This document shows, in pieces, positions 15,463-17,782 of a stretch of DNA of 17,782 nucleotides. Each line of letters starts with the position of its first letter. Position 1 is the stretch's first letter. A model generated the notes under the pieces. That model ran no database searches. It saw nothing but the letters and a program-made list of their open reading frames with translations, and was not told where the DNA came from. The translations under genes were made by a program, and so were the position numbers. Source of the DNA: CAYUYM01 sp964449305 (GTDB lineage: Bacteria; Bacteroidota; Ignavibacteria; SZUA-365; CAYQST01); the NCBI GenBank assembly GCA_964449305.1, contig CAYUYM010000056.1, positions 1 through 17,782 of the forward strand, in the 5' to 3' direction.

Positions 15463-17528
15463 GCCGCGTCCTCCTCGTTGATGATGGCATGCATGGGGAT
15501 CTCCACGCTCAGGGGACGGATGGAACCGCGCGTCACATCCTGCCACTCCACCCCCGCCTCGCGGAAGACGTGTGGCAGCACGGCTGCGCAGGTTTTTCCT
15601 CCGCAGGCGCCCATTCCCACACGCGCCTGCTTGAGCTGGTTCACATCGCGCACATGATGTTCCCGGATGTAGGCCACCAGCTCACCAACGGTGACCAACT
15701 CGCAGTGGCATACGATGCCGTTCTCTGGAATGTAGGTGAAGGACGGCTCGGGAAGGGGGGCGACATCCCGTGGATCCTGGACGCGGATGCCCGCGACCAG
15801 CGCCCCATGGTCGGCACGCGTACGAACGGTGACAAGGGAGGTCTTGTGCCGGCGTTGGAAGCGTATGTCCATCACGGTGCCGCTGCCGAGTTCATTTCCC
15901 TCCTGATCCATGAGTGTGACGGAGTCGCCCACGGCGAAGGTGGGGATGAACTCATGGGGGATGACGACGTCGGCCTGCCCGTGGTCCACCGATCGGGCGA
16001 GAGTGATGGCGAGGCCGGGACAGATGGCGACGCAGAGCCTGCATGCGGTGCAGTCACCGGTGAAATAGGGGAGATCCATGATGGTGCCGAGGCGGTTTTC
16101 TAGCTGGATGCCGCCGGAGGGGCACACCGAGGTGCACGGATTGCAGGGAATCTCCTCGGTGCAGTGCAGGATGGGGGTGTAGGTGTCGTGAAGATCGACA
16201 TGAAGCGTGGGGACGATGGCGCCGGGGCGGGACTTGAGGATGGCAGCCTTGTCGCTCCATGACGGATCGTTGGAAATGTCGGCCCCGAGGCGCCGGGCCA
16301 TTTCGATGCCCGCCATGCGTCCGCCGAACATGGCGGACGAGGCCTCGGCGATCTCGTCCGCATCCCCCGCCTTGACCACATTGAAGCCGTAGTTCTGTAG
16401 CAGCTCGAAGAACTCATCCACGGGCGAGAGTCCGACAGCGACGAGGAGGGTGTCCACCTCGAAGGTCTTGGCCGTTTCGAGCAGGGGTTGGAAGCGGTCA
16501 TTGACCTCGGCGATGGTGATTTTCTGCACCCTGCCATCGCCCTCGGCGCACAGGACGGTATGGCGGAGGTGGATGGGGACGCCCATGCGACGGATCTTGT
16601 CTGCATGGACCTTGTAGCCGCCCGGATTGTCGAGGATGTCGACGATGCCGGCGACGGTGATGCCGGCTTGGAGGGCGTGATACGCGGCGATGAGGCCCAC
16701 ATTGCCGCTGCCCACGATGAAGACGCGGCTGGAGGCACGCACGAGATCGCGGTTGACGAGTGTCTGGAAGGCGCCGGCGCCGTAGACGCCCGGCAGGTCA
16801 TTTCCTGGAAAGATGAGCGCCCGTTCGCGTGCCCCGGCGGAAACGACGACGCCCTTGAAATCGACGAGTGTATAACGACTGTTGTCGATGAAGATGCCCG
16901 CCTTCTGATCCTTGTACACCCCGGCCACGGTGGCGTTGGTGAGCACGGTGACGTTGCTGAAGGCCCGCACCTGTTTGTCGAGCAGCGAGGCGATGTCGAT
17001 GCCGCGGGTGCCGGCGTGGCAGTCCTCGATGGAGCCGAAGAACTTGTGTGTCTGGAGCAGGAGTTTGCCGCCGAGCCTGTCCTTGTCGTCGGCGAGGATG
17101 ACGGAAAAGCCGAGTTGGGCGAGCTCGATGGTGGCGGTGAGGCCGGCCGGCCCGCCACCGATGACGAGGACGTCGCAGGCGAGGGCATGTGAGCTGGCGC
17201 CTGCGGTTTCGATCATGTCGAGAGGCAGCTTGGGGAGGCGGTGGAGGCGGCGGACGTCCATGCCCTCGCGGAGCGGGGTGATGCAGGATTTGAGTGGCAG
17301 TCCATCGATGATGAGCGTGCAATGGGAGCACTGGCCATTGGCGCAGAACATGCCTTGGGGGCTGTTGTCGCGACGGTGGAAGGAGAACTCGCTGATGCCA
17401 TTGGCCATGAGAGTGGAGGAAACCATTTCTCCATCGAAACCGGCCATGGGGGCACCCTCAAAGAGGAAGGTGATGGGGCGACGATCGGTGGAGTGAACAA
17501 GAATGGGATGGGAATCAATACGCGGCAT
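15459..17528 (-). CDS. Multi-cofactor iron-sulfur flavoprotein subunit of an amine/proline dehydrogenase-type complex
   Basis: The product is 689 aa. The start is fixed by an in-frame stop two codons upstream (17535-17537). Domains in order: a [2Fe-2S] domain (about 18-92; C62, C67, C70, C82) like the N-terminus of sarcosine oxidase alpha and HcnA; an FAD Rossmann fold (IGGGPAGL, G124-G129); and an NAD(P)-type second Rossmann fold (IVGSGNVGL, G273-G278). Next are two [4Fe-4S] sites (C456, C462, C465, C469 and C493, C496, C499, C503), and a short beta segment (about 518-590). Last is a BFD-like [2Fe-2S] domain (C607, C609, C642, C647, in CHC and CGGKTC). This fuses what are often separate alpha, ferredoxin and BFD subunits of hyperthermophile proline dehydrogenase, octopine oxidase or D-hydroxyproline dehydrogenase complexes. 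It should accept electrons from the downstream DadA-like subunit and carry them to a ferredoxin, NAD or quinone. No membrane helix is visible. Confidence 0.9.
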   Translation of the reverse strand: MPRIDSHPILVHSTDRRPITFLFEGAPMAGFDGEMVSSTLMANGISEFSFHRRDNSPQGMFCANGQCSHCTLIIDGLPLKSCITPLREGMDVRRLHRLPKLPLDMIETAGASSHALACDVLVIGGGPAGLTATIELAQLGFSVILADDKDRLGGKLLLQTHKFFGSIEDCHAGTRGIDIASLLDKQVRAFSNVTVLTNATVAGVYKDQKAGIFIDNSRYTLVDFKGVVVSAGARERALIFPGNDLPGVYGAGAFQTLVNRDLVRASSRVFIVGSGNVGLIAAYHALQAGITVAGIVDILDNPGGYKVHADKIRRMGVPIHLRHTVLCAEGDGRVQKITIAEVNDRFQPLLETAKTFEVDTLLVAVGLSPVDEFFELLQNYGFNVVKAGDADEIAEASSAMFGGRMAGIEMARRLGADISNDPSWSDKAAILKSRPGAIVPTLHVDLHDTYTPILHCTEEIPCNPCTSVCPSGGIQLENRLGTIMDLPYFTGDCTACRLCVAICPGLAITLARSVDHGQADVVIPHEFIPTFAVGDSVTLMDQEGNELGSGTVMDIRFQRRHKTSLVTVRTRADHGALVAGIRVQDPRDVAPLPEPSFTYIPENGIVCHCELVTVGELVAYIREHHVRDVNQLKQARVGMGACGGKTCAAVLPHVFREAGVEWQDVTRGSIRPLSVEIPMHAIINEEDAA

Positions 17529-17700
17529 ATCGTTTCATGACGATGAGTGAAGAGGGCATGGGATGGAGGAATGGAAGCGCGAGGGGGGTCAAAATTGGAG
17601 GTGCGGAGATGGGCGGTGAAGTGCAACGAACCCGGCGCCACAAATTAGCAAAATATTTCACCAATTGCGAAAATACGGGGATGATTGCGTGGTGGTGGGG
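17529..17700 (-). promoter_or_regulatory. Probable promoter region of the dehydrogenase operon
   Basis: This non-coding stretch lies upstream of the 689-aa flavoprotein gene. Bases about 17640-17682 are clearly AT-rich (for example AAATTAGCAAAATATTTC on the + strand), in contrast to the GC-rich surroundings. It is the only likely promoter site for the minus-strand genes in the window. I could not pick convincing -35 and -10 hexamers, and the start codon has no good Shine-Dalgarno, so the exact position is open. Confidence 0.35.
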
Positions 17701-17712
17701 GATAATAAAGAC

Positions 17713-17764
17713 TTCTAAGAGAGACCTTAAGGTCTTCTAAGATATTTCTAAGAAGACCTTAAGG
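17713..17764. promoter_or_regulatory. Array of five 8-bp TAAG-containing elements at about 11-bp period, candidate operator
   Basis: TTCTAAGA occurs at 17713, 17735 and 17746, and CCTTAAGG at 17725 and 17757. Start-to-start distances are 12, 10, 11 and 11 bp, about one helical turn each, so all five would face the same side of the DNA. All share a TAAG core. This arrangement suggests cooperative binding by a dimeric regulator. It could serve the minus-strand dehydrogenase operon (185-240 bp from its start codon) or a gene beyond the right edge. No regulator gene is visible in the window, so the function is inferred. Confidence 0.4.
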
Positions 17765-17768
17765 TCTC
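17721..17768. repeat. Near-perfect 22-bp inverted repeat with 4-base loop
   Basis: The left arm 17721-17742 pairs with the right arm 17747-17768 at 21 of 22 positions (one A-A mismatch, 17739 against 17750), around the spacer TATT. Each arm also contains the same perfect 14-bp palindrome AGACCTTAAGGTCT (17722-17735 and 17754-17767). There is no T-run after the right arm (eight C follow), so a + strand intrinsic terminator is unlikely. A minus-strand terminator for a gene to the right, or an operator, remains possible. Confidence 0.9.
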
Positions 17769-17782
17769 CCCCCCCTGCACGC

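Noticed and set aside
16100..17188. 362-aa open frame on the minus strand, other frame
   Set aside because: Ser/Pro/Arg low-complexity shadow of the 689-aa flavoprotein, which has clear cofactor motifs.
17537..17740. 67-aa plus-strand open frame at the right edge
   Set aside because: It has no Shine-Dalgarno, a composition unlike neighbouring proteins, and reads through the AT-rich region and palindromic elements.
17713..17768. CRISPR-like repeat array
   Set aside because: Units are 8 bp with spacers of 2-4 bp, far too short, and no cas gene is present.
17721..17775. Inverted repeat as a rho-independent terminator on the plus strand
   Set aside because: The hairpin is followed by eight C, not a T-run, and no plus-strand gene ends just before it.

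Overview
The window is GC-rich (about 60% by eye) and densely coding. It comes from a bacterium with an outer membrane: it carries a secretin, a TonB-dependent receptor and type IV pilus / type II secretion type inner-membrane proteins. I cannot name the phylum. Most genes have visible Shine-Dalgarno sequences and no species-specific marker is present. There are no tRNA, rRNA, CRISPR or insertion-sequence signals, and no stretch over 300 bases lacks a gene. Two runs of N (100 and 10 bases) mark assembly gaps inside genes.

Positions 1-7616 (+ strand) hold part of a type IV pilus or type II secretion-like machine. In order: the 3' end of a PilW/GspJ-like minor pseudopilin gene; two tandem PilX-like paralogues; a PilT/GspE-superfamily ATPase with an altered Asp box; a PilM-PilN (GspL-like) fusion; a PilO-like protein with a gap inside; and a short secretin. 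The major pilin, the PilC-like platform and any second ATPase are not in view and may lie upstream.

Positions 7634-13284 (+ strand) follow the secretin after only 17 bp. They encode a TonB-dependent receptor, a periplasmic YfiR (DUF4154) protein and a large hybrid sensor kinase (CHASE8-like sensor, HAMP, three PAS, HisKA, HATPase, receiver). This looks like the YfiR/YfiN signalling pair with a histidine kinase replacing the diguanylate cyclase output. The receptor is a plausible source of the outer-membrane signal.

Positions 13256-17528 (- strand) converge on the kinase gene and overlap its 3' end by 29 bp. In transcription order they encode a multi-cofactor iron-sulfur flavoprotein (689 aa), a DadA/sarcosine-oxidase-beta-like FAD dehydrogenase overlapping it by ATGA, and then a membrane-anchored class III adenylate cyclase. 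The first two probably form one amine or imino-acid dehydrogenase complex of the sarcosine oxidase / hyperthermophile proline dehydrogenase type.

The right edge (17529-17782) is non-coding and partly AT-rich. It ends in an array of short palindromic elements at about 11-bp spacing, within a near-perfect 22-bp inverted repeat. This is the most unusual non-coding structure in the window.
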